Part shown: positions 48,798 to 60,783 of the stretch, one piece after another
Layout of the letters: each line of letters starts with the position of its first letter
Position numbering within the stretch: the first letter of the stretch is position 1
Notes under the pieces: generated by a model
What the model was told of the DNA's origin: nothing
Databases searched by the model: none
Seen by the model: the letters and a program-made list of their open reading frames with translations, nothing else
Assembly: GCA_029379385.1 (NCBI GenBank)
Contig: CM055608.1
Coordinates: forward strand, 28,270,350-28,334,349
Reading direction: 5' to 3'
DNA: 64,000 nucleotides
Source of the DNA: Quillaja saponaria
Lineage: Eukaryota; Streptophyta; Magnoliopsida; Fabales; Quillajaceae
Program-made: the position numbers and the translations under genes

Positions 48798-51700
48798 TTG
48801 AAGCATGATTATTCAACTCCGCCAGAGGTTACTCTGCCGGTCCCAAGCCCGGATAAAGGAGGAGGGTTGCGATAGGTTGACGGCCAGCGTAAAACTAGTC
48901 AAACTCTATGATTATGAATCCTACCGAATATTCGTTGGGGCGTAACCCTCTTAGCGACGCGCTGCATCGGATCCCGGGTGTAGTGAGAAATGAGCAAGGG
49001 CTGGGTCGTCACATCCTTAGTGGCGCGCCACATCGGCGCCCGGGTGTGGTGCAAAATGAGCAAGGGTTCTCGCATCGAGGGCGGGTGCGGGTAAAGAAGC
49101 TAGTCCAGGGTAAGATTCGCGTAGCTACTTGGAACATAGGGACTCTTACTGGTAAATTGAGAGAGCTTGTAGATACTATGAGTAGAAGGAGGATTAATAT
49201 TGCTTGTTTGCAAGAAACTAAGTGGGTAGGAGAAAAGGCTAGAGAGATAGAGAGAACAGGATTCAAGATGTGGTATACCGGTAAGACTAGAAATAGGAAT
49301 GGAGTGGCGATTATTGTTGATGGAAATTTGAAGGACGAGGTTGTAGAAATCAAGAGGAAAAGTGATAGAATAATTTTAGTAAAATTGATGATAGACGAGG
49401 AGACATTTAATATTATTAGCGCCTATGCTCCCCAAATAGGATTGGATGAATCTACGAAGAAGGCTTTTTGGGAAGATTTAGAGGAGATAGTTCAAGGAGT
49501 ACCCTTAGGTGAGAAATTGTTTATTGGTGCTGATTTGAATGGTCATGTAGGAAGTACTAATGAGGGCTTTGAGCGCGTACATGGAGGATATGGTTATGGC
49601 GTTAAGAATGAGGGTGGAGAGTCTATTTTAGATTTTGCAGTTGCGTATGACCTGATTTTAGCTAACACGTTCTTTAAGAAACGAGAGTCGCACTTAATCA
49701 CCTTTAGTAGCGGGCCGAATAAGAGCCAAATAGATTTTGTTATGACTAGAAAGGTTGATAGAGCTGTTTGTAAGGATTGTAAGGTTTTACCCGGCGAGTG
49801 TTTAGTGTCTCAGCATAAACTTATGGTTGTGGATGTTGGCGTTAAGTGGCGGAAGCAAAAGTATAGAAGTAATAAGTGTATTAAGACTAGATGGTGGAAT
49901 TTGAATGGAGGGAAGATGGCTCTTTTTAAAGATAAAATGTTACAGGGTGATCCTTGGAGGGTGGAGGGTGAGCCTAACATGATTTGGGATGAGATGGCGA
50001 GTCGTATCAGGAATACGGCTAGAGAGGTGTTAGGAGAAAGTAGAGGACGTGGACCTCCGACTAAGGAGACATGGTGGTGGAATGAAGAAGTTCAACAAGC
50101 TATTAAAGCTAAAAAAGAGTGTTATAAAAGATTACACAAGTGTAGAAATGAAGATAATTATAAATGTTTTAGACAAGCTAGGAAAGATGCTAAGAAAGCG
50201 GTTAGGGAAGCCAGAGGCAAGGCTTGCGAAGGACTTTACCAAAAGTTAGAGACAAAGGATGGAGAGAAAGATATCTATAGGATTGCCAAGCAAAGGGAAA
50301 GACGAACTAAAGACCTAATTCGTATTAAGTGCATTAAGGATGAGGCTGATAGGGTTTTAGTTAAGGAAGATGAGATTAATGAGAGATGGCAAACTTATTT
50401 CGATACTTTATTTAATGAAGAGTCAAGGGGTGATTTTGGAGACCTTGATGTCACCTTTGATGATACGAACCGGCGATTTGTTCGTAGGATCAGAGCTCAG
50501 GAGGTTAAAGAAGCTATGCATAAGATGAAGAATGGTAAGGCTTTGGGCCCAGATGATATTCCAATAGAAGTTTGGAGATGCCTAGGAGATATTGGAGTAA
50601 CTTGGCTTACAAATCTTTTTAACAAGATTTTAGTAACCAAGAAAATGCCAGATGAGTGGAGGAAGAGTACTTTAATCCCTATTTATAAGAATAAAGGAGA
50701 TATTCAAAGTTGTTCGAATTATCGAGGTATAAAACTTATTAGCCATACAATGAAACTGTGGGAGAGAGTGATTGAACGTAGGCTTAGGAATGAGACTGTA
50801 GTTTCTGAGAATCAATTTGGTTTTATGCCTGGAAGATCTACAATGGAGGCTATTTTTCTACTTAGGAGATTAATGGAGAAATATAGAGAAAAGAAAAAGG
50901 ATCTTCACATGGTCTTTATTGATCTAGAAAAAGCGTATGATAAGGTGCCAAGACAAGTCTTGTGGTGGGTACTCGAGAAGAAAAAGGTCCCAACTAAATA
51001 TGTAGAAGTTATTAAAGATATGTATGAAGGAGTATTGACTAGGGTGCGGACTGTAGATGGTATGACTGGAGAGTTCCCGATCACGATAGGTGTTCACCAA
51101 GGTTCATCCTTAAGTCCTTACCTATTTGCGTTAGTCATGGATGAACTCACCTATAATATCCAAGATAGGGCTCCTTGGTGCATGTTGTTTGCCGATGATA
51201 TTGTGTTGGTAGACGAAACTAGGGAATGTTTAAATTCTAAACTAGAAATGTGGCGGAACGCGTTAGAATCTAAAGGCCTTAGATTGAGTCGGACAAAAAC
51301 TGAATATATGGAGTGCAATTTCAGTAAAACTAGAGGAGGCCCGAATGATATAATTTTAGACGGTCAGACAATCCCTACCAAGGATGTGTTTAAGTATTTA
51401 GGGTCATTTATACAAAAAGATGGTGCAATTGAGCATGATGTAAACCATAGGATTAAGGCAGGGTGGGTGAAGTGGCGGAGTGCTTCGGGAGTTTTATGTG
51501 ATCCTAAAATCCAGAATAGATTGAAAGGGAAATTTTATAAGTCGGCAGTGAGACCAGCTATGTTGTATGGTACCGAATGTTGGGCAGTTAAGAAGCAACA
51601 TTCACATAAGATGGGAGTAGCCGAAATGAGAATGTTAAGATGGATGACAGGACATACAAGAAATGATAGAATAAGAAATGAGGAGATTCGTAGGAAGGTG

Positions 51701-52000
51701 GAAGTAGCACCTATTGAGGAGAAAATGAGGGAGAATCGTCTACGTTGGTTTGGACACATCCAACGTCGGCCAATGGACGCAGTAGTTAAGCAAGGTGACA
51801 TGGTCCAGGTGCCAGGTGTTAGACGGGGAAAGGGGAGACCGAAACTTACATGGGGGACAGTCATCGAGAAAGATATGGCTGTACTAGGAATTAATGAAAA
51901 TCTTGTCTTGGATCGATGCGAATGGAGGAAAAGGATTCATATAGCCGACCCCAACTAGTTTGGGATTTTAAGGCTTAGTTGAGTTGAGTTGAAGCATGAT
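48798..52000 (+). mobile_element. Full-length RTE-clade LINE with 12-bp TSD
   Basis: The element (about 48810-51988) is bounded by the perfect 12-bp duplication TTGAAGCATGAT at 48798-48809 and 51989-52000. The 5' leader is short and GC-rich, with a hairpin-like CCGCCAGAG/CTCTGCCGG. One long ORF follows. The tail is a short TTGAG repeat in place of poly(A), as expected for RTE elements. The short 3' UTR, single ORF and endonuclease-RT layout fit the RTE clade. The intact ORF and perfect TSD suggest recent insertion. Confidence 0.93.
48908..51958 (+). CDS. RTE LINE polyprotein: AP-like endonuclease plus reverse transcriptase
   Basis: This is an uninterrupted 1016-codon frame. The N-terminal third is an exonuclease-endonuclease-phosphatase fold: [13 protein letters not shown] (about 71), [27 protein letters not shown] and QHKLMVVDV. 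The endonuclease nicks target DNA. The central RT has [80 protein letters not shown] and the catalytic FADDI (about 760). The C-terminal zone ([44 protein letters not shown]) is typical of plant RTE proteins, often database-labelled craniofacial development protein 2-like. All key catalytic residues I can judge are present. The upstream-most ATG was taken; a later Met is possible because the fold starts near residue 70. Confidence 0.95.
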   Translation: MIMNPTEYSLGRNPLSDALHRIPGVVRNEQGLGRHILSGAPHRRPGVVQNEQGFSHRGRVRVKKLVQGKIRVATWNIGTLTGKLRELVDTMSRRRINIACLQETKWVGEKAREIERTGFKMWYTGKTRNRNGVAIIVDGNLKDEVVEIKRKSDRIILVKLMIDEETFNIISAYAPQIGLDESTKKAFWEDLEEIVQGVPLGEKLFIGADLNGHVGSTNEGFERVHGGYGYGVKNEGGESILDFAVAYDLILANTFFKKRESHLITFSSGPNKSQIDFVMTRKVDRAVCKDCKVLPGECLVSQHKLMVVDVGVKWRKQKYRSNKCIKTRWWNLNGGKMALFKDKMLQGDPWRVEGEPNMIWDEMASRIRNTAREVLGESRGRGPPTKETWWWNEEVQQAIKAKKECYKRLHKCRNEDNYKCFRQARKDAKKAVREARGKACEGLYQKLETKDGEKDIYRIAKQRERRTKDLIRIKCIKDEADRVLVKEDEINERWQTYFDTLFNEESRGDFGDLDVTFDDTNRRFVRRIRAQEVKEAMHKMKNGKALGPDDIPIEVWRCLGDIGVTWLTNLFNKILVTKKMPDEWRKSTLIPIYKNKGDIQSCSNYRGIKLISHTMKLWERVIERRLRNETVVSENQFGFMPGRSTMEAIFLLRRLMEKYREKKKDLHMVFIDLEKAYDKVPRQVLWWVLEKKKVPTKYVEVIKDMYEGVLTRVRTVDGMTGEFPITIGVHQGSSLSPYLFALVMDELTYNIQDRAPWCMLFADDIVLVDETRECLNSKLEMWRNALESKGLRLSRTKTEYMECNFSKTRGGPNDIILDGQTIPTKDVFKYLGSFIQKDGAIEHDVNHRIKAGWVKWRSASGVLCDPKIQNRLKGKFYKSAVRPAMLYGTECWAVKKQHSHKMGVAEMRMLRWMTGHTRNDRIRNEEIRRKVEVAPIEEKMRENRLRWFGHIQRRPMDAVVKQGDMVQVPGVRRGKGRPKLTWGTVIEKDMAVLGINENLVLDRCEWRKRIHIADPN

Positions 52001-52141
52001 ATTGGGTTGATTCATCTCACCACCCTTTCCAATTGAAAGATCTTTCCATTATCTTTCCAACAGCACCTTTTGTCAACTAAAAATATAATTATATATTCTA
52101 TATGAATCATAAATCAATATATATGTTAGAGGAGAGAAAAC

Positions 52142-52200
<59 letters not shown>

Positions 52201-52748
52201 ACAAGAATTGACTTACTAATTACATAATTATTACATGGGTAAATCAAGTTTAAATGGGAGCAAATCAAGCCTAAAAGTAGGACCTAAGATCTGAGTCTAA
52301 TTTACTCTGATACTCTCTCTCAAACTCTAGGTTATTGACTCGAGATCAGATTGAGTTTGAAAATACCAAGCCTAAGAAATCTTTGGCAGGGAATGACTTT
52401 TTAAAAATATCTGCAAGTTTATTTAAAATTAGAATATGTACGAGTCAAAGTGTACTATGAAAAAGATGAATGCATGTTATAATTAACAATCTTAATGTGT
52501 TTTGTTCTCTAATGAACAGTACAAGAAATTCAATTATTACCAACCAACCAATGGTAATCGGTATTTAAAGTCAGTATCGCCAAACCAAAAATTCAAACTT
52601 TTTTCCCAGCCAGCTAATGAGATAATTATTTTTTCTACTTTCTATTACTGACTAACAAATATTAGTCAGGGTTACTTTAGTAAATCCCTAAATTTCCAAT
52701 GTGCCATGTATCTCTTTTTCTCCATCAAACCTCCATTTCAGATATTTC
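52001..52748. other. Spacer with long TA microsatellite
   Basis: About 25 TA units lie at 52145-52194. I see no gene between the LINE and the chromovirus LTR. Confidence 0.8.
52145..52194. repeat. (TA)n microsatellite, about 25 units
   Basis: This is an uninterrupted alternating TA run, likely polymorphic and cruciform-prone. Confidence 0.95.
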
Positions 52749-53042
52749 TGATAGAAATTAAATAACTAAGAGGGGTATAGTGGTAATATCATGTGAGATG
52801 GGCATCTTTGAAATTTAGTTATTTGTTTGTTTTTCTTACCAATTCTAGCAATCAGTGATCTAGACTAGATAACCAATTCACTACTTGCGAGAAACCTTCA
52901 TATGGGTTTGCTGTATTTAGTTTTCATTATCCTGATTTTGAATGAGAATTTATTCGTGATTCCTTTCTACCTTATCTCTCTTTTCTCTCTAGAACTCTCT
53001 GTAATTCGCTTTTAATCCTCCATTGAATTTTAGTTGCTATCA
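52749..53042 (+). repeat. 5' LTR of the chromovirus
   Basis: A 294-bp repeat from TGATAGAAATTAAATAACTA to GTTGCTATCA, followed by CTAGTATCAGAGCC as primer-binding site. Confidence 0.85.
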
Positions 53043-53280
53043 CCTAGTATCAGAGCCTCGTTCTTGGCCATAGACTAAATAACCAATTCATTACCAGTGA
53101 GAAACCTTCATATAGGTTTGCTGTATTCAGTTTTCATTATCCTGATTTTGAATGAGAATTTCTTCCTGATTCCTCTCTACCTTCTCTTTCTTTTCTCTCT
53201 AGAACTCTTTGTAATTCGCTTTTAATCCTCCATTGAATTTCAGTTGCTATCAACTAGTATCAGAGCCTCGTTCTTGGCCA
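52861..53280 (+). repeat. 210-bp tandem duplication spanning LTR end, PBS and leader
   Basis: Unit A (52861-53070) and unit B (53071-53280) both run from TAGACTA(G/A)ATAACCAATTC to CGTTCTTGGCCA. Each contains AGTATCAGAGCC, so the element has two primer-binding sites. The units differ by a small number of substitutions. Confidence 0.95.
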
Positions 53281-53537
53281 TCATCATCCTTCACTCAAAT
53301 TTAACCAAATATAGTAAAAAAGGTGAATCAAGTTGTTCAAACCCAGCAATTGATCAACTAAGAAATAAATAATCAGTAATTGGAATCCATGATTCGGAGC
53401 TTGGATAGAAGAATGACCTCCATGGAAGTGCATTAGCTGGCTTTTAGGAAATACTTGAATTAATTTCCTACCATTGTGGATCTGCAGAATCTCACATTGA
53501 ATCAAAGGAAGGTAATATACGTAGAACCCACAATAAT

Positions 53538-54330
53538 ATGAATGAGGAATACAATCTGTTCTCGAGGTTGTCTCGGGTTGATTTTCCTAAGTTTAATGGT
53601 GAAAGGTTTTCTGACGAAAAGTATAAGATTGAAATTTTTTTTAATGTGGATAATACCCTTGAATCTGCCAAGGTGAAGCTTGCTTCTATTAACTTAGAAG
53701 GCAGAGCTCTACAATGGCATAAAGCTTATATGTCTTCAATGACAGGGATGATGATATACTGGGAGAGGTATATTGGGGATATGTCAGTGAGATTTGGATA
53801 GGAGGAAGATGGAGATCCATTGGGTAGATTATCTAAACTCAAACAGACTGGGAATGTCAAGGAGTACCAAGCAGAATTTGAAGGTTTACTCAACCAAGTA
53901 TCACTGCTTGAGAGTCAAACCATAAGCTTGTTCTTGAATAGACTGAAACCTGAGCTTGAAAGTGTTGTAAGATGCTTTGAACCAAAAACACTCATCAAGA
54001 CCATGAGCATAGCCAAATTTCAGGAAAATGCCTATCAAACACTTAACACTAAACACCAGACTTACTACAGGAACCAACCCTTATTACCCATTCTAAAACC
54101 TCCACCTTTGTTTACAACACCTAAACAGTTTCCTATACAGACCTAGGATCTAAACCCTTATAATCCCAGACAAACTCGAACTAATACCAGACCCCAAGCC
54201 ACCTTGAAACCCATAAAAAGCTTAACCCAAAAAGAATAGGAAAAGAAGAGGAGTAAGGGTTTATGTTACAAATGTGATGAGAAGTTCTCACCTGGACATA
54301 AGTGTAAACAAGCACAACTGTTCTAGATTT
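53538..54330 (+). pseudogene. chromovirus gag, interrupted
   Basis: Retrotransposon-gag domain pieces include FPKFNGERFSDEKYKIEIFF, LEGRALQWHKAYM (53538-53801) and LSKLKQTGNVKEYQAEFEGL (53820-54146). A stop separates them at 53801. A CCHC knuckle CYKCDEKFSPGHKC with all four ligands is readable near 54262-54303 after another stop. Confidence 0.8.
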
Positions 54331-54464
54331 TGATACTGAAGAAGTGGAAAATGAAGGTACAGAAGGGGACCTTATTGACCTTAATGAAGATGTGACTATA
54401 CAGGAGGAACTCTACAAGAAAAAAGGGAAAGGAGTATTGATAAATAACCCTATAGTAATACTGC

Positions 54465-57400
54465 ATGCTGTCTTTGGTACAGCTGAACCACAAGACCAAG
54501 AAATTAGCAGGGTTTATTAAGAAGCAAAATGTGATAATGCTTTTAGATACAGGGAGCACTCATAACTTCATCAATTTGGCAGTTACTAGGAGGCTGGTAT
54601 GTAAACAACAACCCATGAACAAACTGAAGGTGATTGTGGCTAAAGGTACTGTCATTTGCTCTCAAACCAGGTGCTTAGGACTGAAAAGGGTGGCACAAGG
54701 AGAGGAGTTTATAGATGATTTCATCACCATGCCCCTAGGAGGCTGTGATATAGTACTAGGCATGCAATGGTTCTCTGTAAAAAAAATAAAAATAAAATAA
54801 ATAAATAAATTATGGGATTACAACAAGAGGCAACTAGAATTTCAGAAAAGCAATAAGACAATGATCTTACAAGCTTTGCAAGAGCATCCAGGGGTAGAAA
54901 TAGGGGCCAAACAACTGTCTAAACTAATTGGGGGTCCCTAAGTGCTACTAGCTCAAGTAAGGGTTTGTCCAGACTCTCCATTTAACAAAGAAAAATTAGG
55001 TGAAATTTATCAAATGGATGTAGTATCAATATAAGCACCACTAACTGAACAACAACTAGAACAACTGAACCAATTATTACAGAAGTACAGTGGTCTGTTT
55101 GAAGAACTAACCTAATTTCCACCCAAAAGATCCCATGATCGTAAGATCCATCTCCAAGATGAAACACAAGCTATCAGGATTTGGCCTTATAGGTATCCAG
55201 TGATACAAAAAACTGAAATAGAAAAACAGATTGAAAAAATGCTGAAATCTGGAGTTGTAAGGAACATTACAAGTTCTTTCTCTTCTATTATTTTCATGGC
55301 GAGAAAGAAAGATGGAAGTTGGAGACTTGTGTTGATTATAGGCAACTAAATCAACTTATTATTAAAGATAAGTTCCTTATTCCCATGGTAGAAGAGCTTT
55401 TAGACGAGTTACAAGGGATAACTTATTTTCAAAAGCTGGATTTAAGATCAGGCTACCACCAAATTAGAATGCATGAACTTGATATACACAAAACAATTTT
55501 TAGGTCATACAATGGTCCCTATAAGTTTCTTGTAATGCATTTTGGCCTCACAAATGCACTCTCCACCTTCCAAAGCTTAATGAATGAGATATTTCTGACC
55601 ACATCTAAGAAGGTTCATCCTAGTATTTTTTTTATGACATTCTGGTTTACAGCTCTGATTGGTACAGTCACTTGATACACTTAAAAACCATCTTCCAATT
55701 GCTAAAGAAAAACCAGCTACTGGTCAAGAAGAATAAATGCTCTTTTGGGGCAAGCCAAGTAGAGTACTTAGGTTATATTATCCCTCATAATGGTATGGCT
55801 GCTGATAAGAGTAAAATTCAATGCACGAAAAACTGGCTACTACCTAGTACTGTCAGAGAACTCAACGGGTTCCTAGAACTTACTGGGTATTATAGAAGGT
55901 TTATTCAAGACTATAAGCGTATTGCAAAACCTCTAACCAATCTACTTTGCAATGAAAATTTCAGTTGGACTCCACAAGCTCAGTTAGCTTTCAATACTCT
56001 AAAATAGGCAATGTGCAATGCACCTGTATTAGCCATGCCTAATTTTAGCCAAAAATTTCATGGAGAAACTAATGCCTCAGAACTGGCATTGGGATTGTGT
56101 TAGGGCAAAATGGTAGACCTATTGCTTTCATAAGCAAGGCACTCTCTCATAAACAGCAAACACTGTCTGCATATGAAAAAGAGATGTTGGTAATCATCTT
56201 TGTAGTGAGGAAGTGGGCTTCATATCTAATAGGTAGACACTTCATTATTAAAACTGATCATCAAAGCTTATAGTACCTATTGGAAAACAAGATTGCAACA
56301 CCTGCTCGATAAGATTGGCTAACAAAAATGATAGGGTTTGACTATAAAGTTAGGTACAGAAAAAAGGATCATTAATAAGGCAACAGATGCCCTCTCCAAG
56401 AAACCTCATGATACAGACACAGAGGTGACAGAAACAGTGGTCTGCATGGCTATTAGTAGTATCACCACTAATTTGTTAAGCCAGATAACTCACTCTTGCA
56501 ACACAGATCCTAAGTTACAGTCCATCATTCAAGCAAAACAAGCTGACAGTGAAGCTTTTCCTATATATACTTGGAACTCAATCAGTTGAAAAGGAATGGC
56601 AAACTACTGATAGGTGACAATGCTAATTTGAAAGACACCCTACTACATTACTTTCATGTAAGTGTCCTAGAAGGTCATTCAGGTTATCAACCTACTCTTA
56701 GCAGGATAAGTGCAATATGCTACTAGAAGGGTAGGAGAAGGGACATTAGGCACTATATTAGAAGCTGTGTCACATGTCAGAAGGCTAAGTGTGTACCTAT
56801 TACAAACGCTAGCTTGCTGCAGCCTCTCTCAATTCCAACAAGAGTTTGGGCTAGCATTTCCATGGAATTTTTTTAAAGGTTTACCTAAATTTCAGGGCAA
56901 GGAAGTGATACCAGTGGTAGTAGATAGACTCTGCAAGTATAGACACTTTATAGCACTGACACATCCATATTCTGCCTTGACAATAGCTAAGGCCTTCCTG
57001 AATCAGGTTTTTAAGTTACATGATTGTCCAGAGACTATTGTATCTGACAGAGACAAAGTATTTTGAAACAAGTTTTGAAAGGAGCTTATGAAGAAATTAG
57101 GGGTAAGGCTTACTATGTCCACTGCCTATCTTGATACTTACCTCAGGTGCATGACTGTTAAAGGCCAAAGAAATGGTCTAGGTGGTTACATCTGGCTGAA
57201 TATTGGTACAATACCAAATTTCACTCAGCTATTCAAATCACTCCATATAAAGCTCTCTGTGGACTCAAACCCCTAGACACACTTGCCCCACATCCCTGGA
57301 GATTCACTAAATGAAGCAGTAGATAGTAGTTTTACTGCTAAGGAATCAGCTCTAAGACTGCTTAAAAGTTATCTTTTAAGGGCTCAAGATAGGATGAGGT

Positions 57401-57820
57401 CATAAGCCAACAAACGTAGGAAGGATAAAGAATTGGAGGTGGGAAGTTGGGTTTATCTCAAACTTAAACCTTATAGGCAATTGTCTGTTGCCATAAGACA
57501 TTTCTACAAGTTATTATGTAGGTATTATGGCCCATATCAGATCCTCAAACATATTGGTTAGGTTGCCTATCAATTGGCACTACCACCATCTTCTATAATC
57601 CATCTAATCTTCCATATTTCTCAACTAAAACAACACGTTGGCCTAGTTCCAGCCAGTATTGATTTGCTTGATTTTGATGAATGCAACATCATTCTGCAAC
57701 CACATGCTATCTTAGATAGGAAGGTTATTAACAGGAACAACAAGCTTGTTACCTAAGTTTTAGTTAATTGGTATCTTACTTTCCCTAAGGATGCAAACTG
57801 GATGGATTTTCATAAGTTCT
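54465..57820 (+). pseudogene. chromovirus pol with chromodomain remnant, interrupted
   Basis: The aspartic protease (LLDTGSTHNFI, about 54540) runs into RT in separate frames: RKKDGSW (about 55300), [40 protein letters not shown] and [12 protein letters not shown] (55319-55660). The FYDDI-type catalytic box is disrupted by a frameshift near 55630. RNase H is at about 55980-56400 and the integrase core at about 56700-57300 (FPWNFFKGLPKF, VIPVVVDRLCKYRHFIAL). A chromodomain-like tail follows (ILDRKVINRNNKLVTQVLV broken by a stop, then FPKDANWMDF, about 57709-57815). Chromodomains in this family steer integration to heterochromatin. Confidence 0.82.
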
Positions 57821-57884
57821 CGAAATAATTTCCCACTTTCACTAAAAACCCTTAAGGACAAGTGTCGTTTGAGGGATGAGCATT

Positions 57885-58169
57885 TGATAGAAATTAAATA
57901 ACTAAGAGTGGTATAATGGCAACATCATGTGGGAGGGGCATATTTGTAATTCACTTATCTGTTTGTTTTTCTTACCAATTCTAGCAATTAGTTATCCAAA
58001 CTGGATAACCAATTCAGTACCAGTGAGAAGTCTTCATATGGGTTTGTTGTATTCAATTTTCATTATCCTGATTTTGAATGAGAATTTTTTCCTGATTCTT
58101 CTCCACCTTCTCTCTCTGTAACTCTTAGTAATTCTCTTCTAATCCTCCATTGAATTTTAGTTGATATCA
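57885..58169 (+). repeat. 3' LTR of the chromovirus
   Basis: A 285-bp partner of the 5' LTR, preceded by the purine-rich GAGGGATGAG. Confidence 0.85.
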
Positions 58170-58213
58170 CTTTCTTTCTTTGTCCCTCTCAGCAGCCCTA
58201 CCACAGCCGAAAT

Positions 58214-58541
58214 TGTTAGTAAAAAATTGTAGTATGTGTAAAGAAGGCTTTGAGGCGTGTAATCACTATCTTTAAAGAGATATTGCAAGTGTATTCTTTA
58301 AGGAGAAACAGACAAGTCTCTTTTAGGATACAACAAAGCCTCTTAGAACTCTAAAACTCTTGATGATTATCAAGAATAGATGAAGAGTTTATATAGATAT
58401 TGAAAAGTCATCTTCAACAGATTCATACATTAAATTAATTTAACTTAAAAAATGGGCTTCTCTTTATAAAGCTTTAATCAACTCTTTATCTTTCCAATGT
58501 GGGACTTTAAATCTCCACATTTATTACAAACTATCTAACCA
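58214..58541 (-). repeat. 3' LTR of copia element 3 (short form)
   Basis: This 328-bp LTR lacks the ~280-bp central block present in the partner LTR. The break lies near AATTTAACTTAAAAAATG. Confidence 0.88.
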
Positions 58542-59205
58542 TCCCCCACTGGTTTGTAATATTCGTCCATAATATCATGCATAATAGAAAGTATCTTATA
58601 GATTTGAACTTTCTACTAGTGTAAATATTTTAAAGTTTTGACGAAGTTATTGGTATCTTAGGATTGAACCACTACTCCTTATGTCAAACTGAAAAGATCA
58701 CACACATGACATTACTATTATACAATCATCAAGAAGTTCTGATATCTTACTTCTAGCACTTTTATGGCCATGTGCTATACCTGGGTTCATGAATACTTAT
58801 AAGAGTAAACCCTCTAATTCTTGTTTGAAACGGCACCACTTCAATATTCATATAGGTAGAGTTTGTTATTAAGTCCCTGTTACTCCAGACATTTAACAAC
58901 TCTATTAAGATCTTGTTCAACTTTCTTACGTAATAGTATGCACCAATCATTCATGAATGAGGTCTTATAAATTTCGGTGCATATAATCAACACTTAGTAA
59001 CTTGTTGTTACCCATTGAACTTTTGTTGTTAGATTTCTAACTCAAAGTTGGGTTTCCATTACTAGTGCTTTTAATTCAAGGGTTTCAGCCTCATTCCTCC
59101 ATTATTCAATTGGATTGCATCTCTTGGTAATGCTTAGGTAAGTGGATCAACCAAATTCTTGCTTGATCTCACATAAATTATTGTTATAGTTCCATTCATG
59201 ATTAA

Positions 59206-60630
59206 TTATCTTATATAAGCATGTCGCAAGCTTATATGTCTTGATTTTCCATTATAAATTTTGTTGTGGGATAAACACATTGTAGCCTCACTATCACAAT
59301 ATACAGAAATGGCTGGCATTGGTTGTGGCCACAACTTTATATCCAACAACAAGTTCCTTAGCCATTCTGCTTCTTTCCCAGTAGCTGCTAATGCTATAAG
59401 TTCAGATTCCATTGTAGAATGAGAAATACAAGTTTGCTTTTTAGATGCCCAACTGATGGCACCACCACCCAAGGTGAAAATCCATCCAGATGTGGATTTG
59501 TTATCATGAACATTTGTTATCCAACTTGCGTCAGAATAACCTTCTAATATAGAAGGAAAGTCACTATAACAAATTCCCAAATAACTTGTTCTTTTTAGAT
59601 GTCCAAGCACTCTAATGATTGCTTTCCAATGATCATTGCTTGGATTGCTTGGATTGCTTGGATTGCTTGGATTGCTTGGAAACCTTGATAGTTTATAAAC
59701 AGCAAATGCTATATTTGGTCTGGTACAATGCATTGCATACATCATACTACCTATTGCACTTGCATATTCCAATTGTGCTATGACTCTTCCACAATTTGTA
59801 GTTAACTTGACACTTGTATCATAAGGAGTACTAAACTCATTTATTCCCAAATGTTTAAATTTGTCAATGATTTTATTAATGTAATGTGATTATGTCAAGA
59901 TAATTCTTCCATGTTCTCTTTTCACTTTTAGTCCTAAGATAGTATCCACTTCGTTCATATCTTTCATTTTAAAAATTGATGTAAGATACTTCTTGGTTTC
60001 AGTGATTCCAAGCATGTTTATGCCAAAAATCAACAAGTCATCCACATAAAGACAAATAATGACACCATACTCTTTTGTGAACTTAGAATAAATGCATTTG
60101 TCAGCATGATTGTGTATGAATCCATTTGAAAGTATAGTACTATCAAATTTCTCATGCCACTGTTTTGGAGCTTTTTTCAAACCATAAAGAGACTTTATCA
60201 ACTTGCAAACTTTATTTTCATTTCTAGGAAGAACAAAACCTTCAGGTTGATGCATGTAAATTTCTTCACTTAGGTTTCCATTCAAGAAGGCTGTTTTAAC
60301 ATCCATTTGATGTATAAATAAATTATATATGGAAGCTAAAGACAAAAGCACTCTAATTGATGTTATTCATGCTACAGGAGCATATGTGTCAAAATAATCA
60401 ATGTCTTCTTTCTGTGTGAAACCTTTTGCAACTAATCTTGCTTTGAAGGTTTGAATAGAACCATCTGTATTATACTTGCATTTAAATACCCATTTACATC
60501 CTATAGGTTTTGATCCAGGAGGCAAATCAACTAAAACCCAAGTATGATTTGACATGATTGAGTCTATTTCATCATTGACAGCTTCTTTCCAAAAAGCTAC
60601 ATCTCTAGAAGACATAGCTTGTTTAAACAT
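59206..60630 (-). pseudogene. RT and RNase H of copia element 3, interrupted
   Basis: Three frames follow one another. 60630-60367 holds GCKWVFKCKYNTDGSIQTFK. 60351-59890 holds IHQMDVKTAFLNGNLSEEIY, LIKSLYGLKKAPKQWHEKF and an intact LYVDDLLIFG catalytic box. 59850-59206 is RNase H with GYSDASW, STSGWIFTLGGGAISWASKK and YCDSEATMCL. A PSN tripeptide array interrupts the segment before RNase H. Stops lie between the frames. Confidence 0.85.
59639..59682. repeat. In-frame 9-bp minisatellite (GGATTGCTT)n encoding PSN repeats
   Basis: Five near-perfect GGATTGCTT units on the plus strand encode (PSN)5 on the minus strand inside pol. The reading frame is kept. Confidence 0.9.
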
Positions 60631-60783
60631 TTTTGGATCATTTTCAGTGTTTAATACAATAGGTATTGTATTACAGATGTTAGTCCTATTTCCTTCAACA
60701 AGAAAAACAATAGATTGTGAAGAAATAAAATCAGAACTAAGATGCTTCTCTTTCCTAATTCTTTGACTTTTTCTTGGTTCTAT

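Larger units (their letters stand above)
52749..58169 (+). mobile_element. Ty3/gypsy chromovirus, Reina-like, decayed
   Basis: LTRs lie at 52749-53042 and 57885-58169 (TGATAGAAAT...GATATCA or CTATCA). Flanks are ATTTC and CTTTC, consistent with a 5-bp duplication carrying one change. Order is gag, zinc knuckle, protease, RT, RNase H, integrase, chromodomain, which defines a chromovirus. Short LTRs (~290 bp) and ~5.4 kb total length fit the Reina clade. A 210-bp direct duplication covers most of the 5' LTR and the primer-binding site. Many stops make it non-autonomous. Confidence 0.88.

Noticed and set aside
59639..59690. Regular short repeats resembling a CRISPR array
   Set aside because: The units are contiguous 9-mers with no spacers and lie inside a retrotransposon coding region of a plant.
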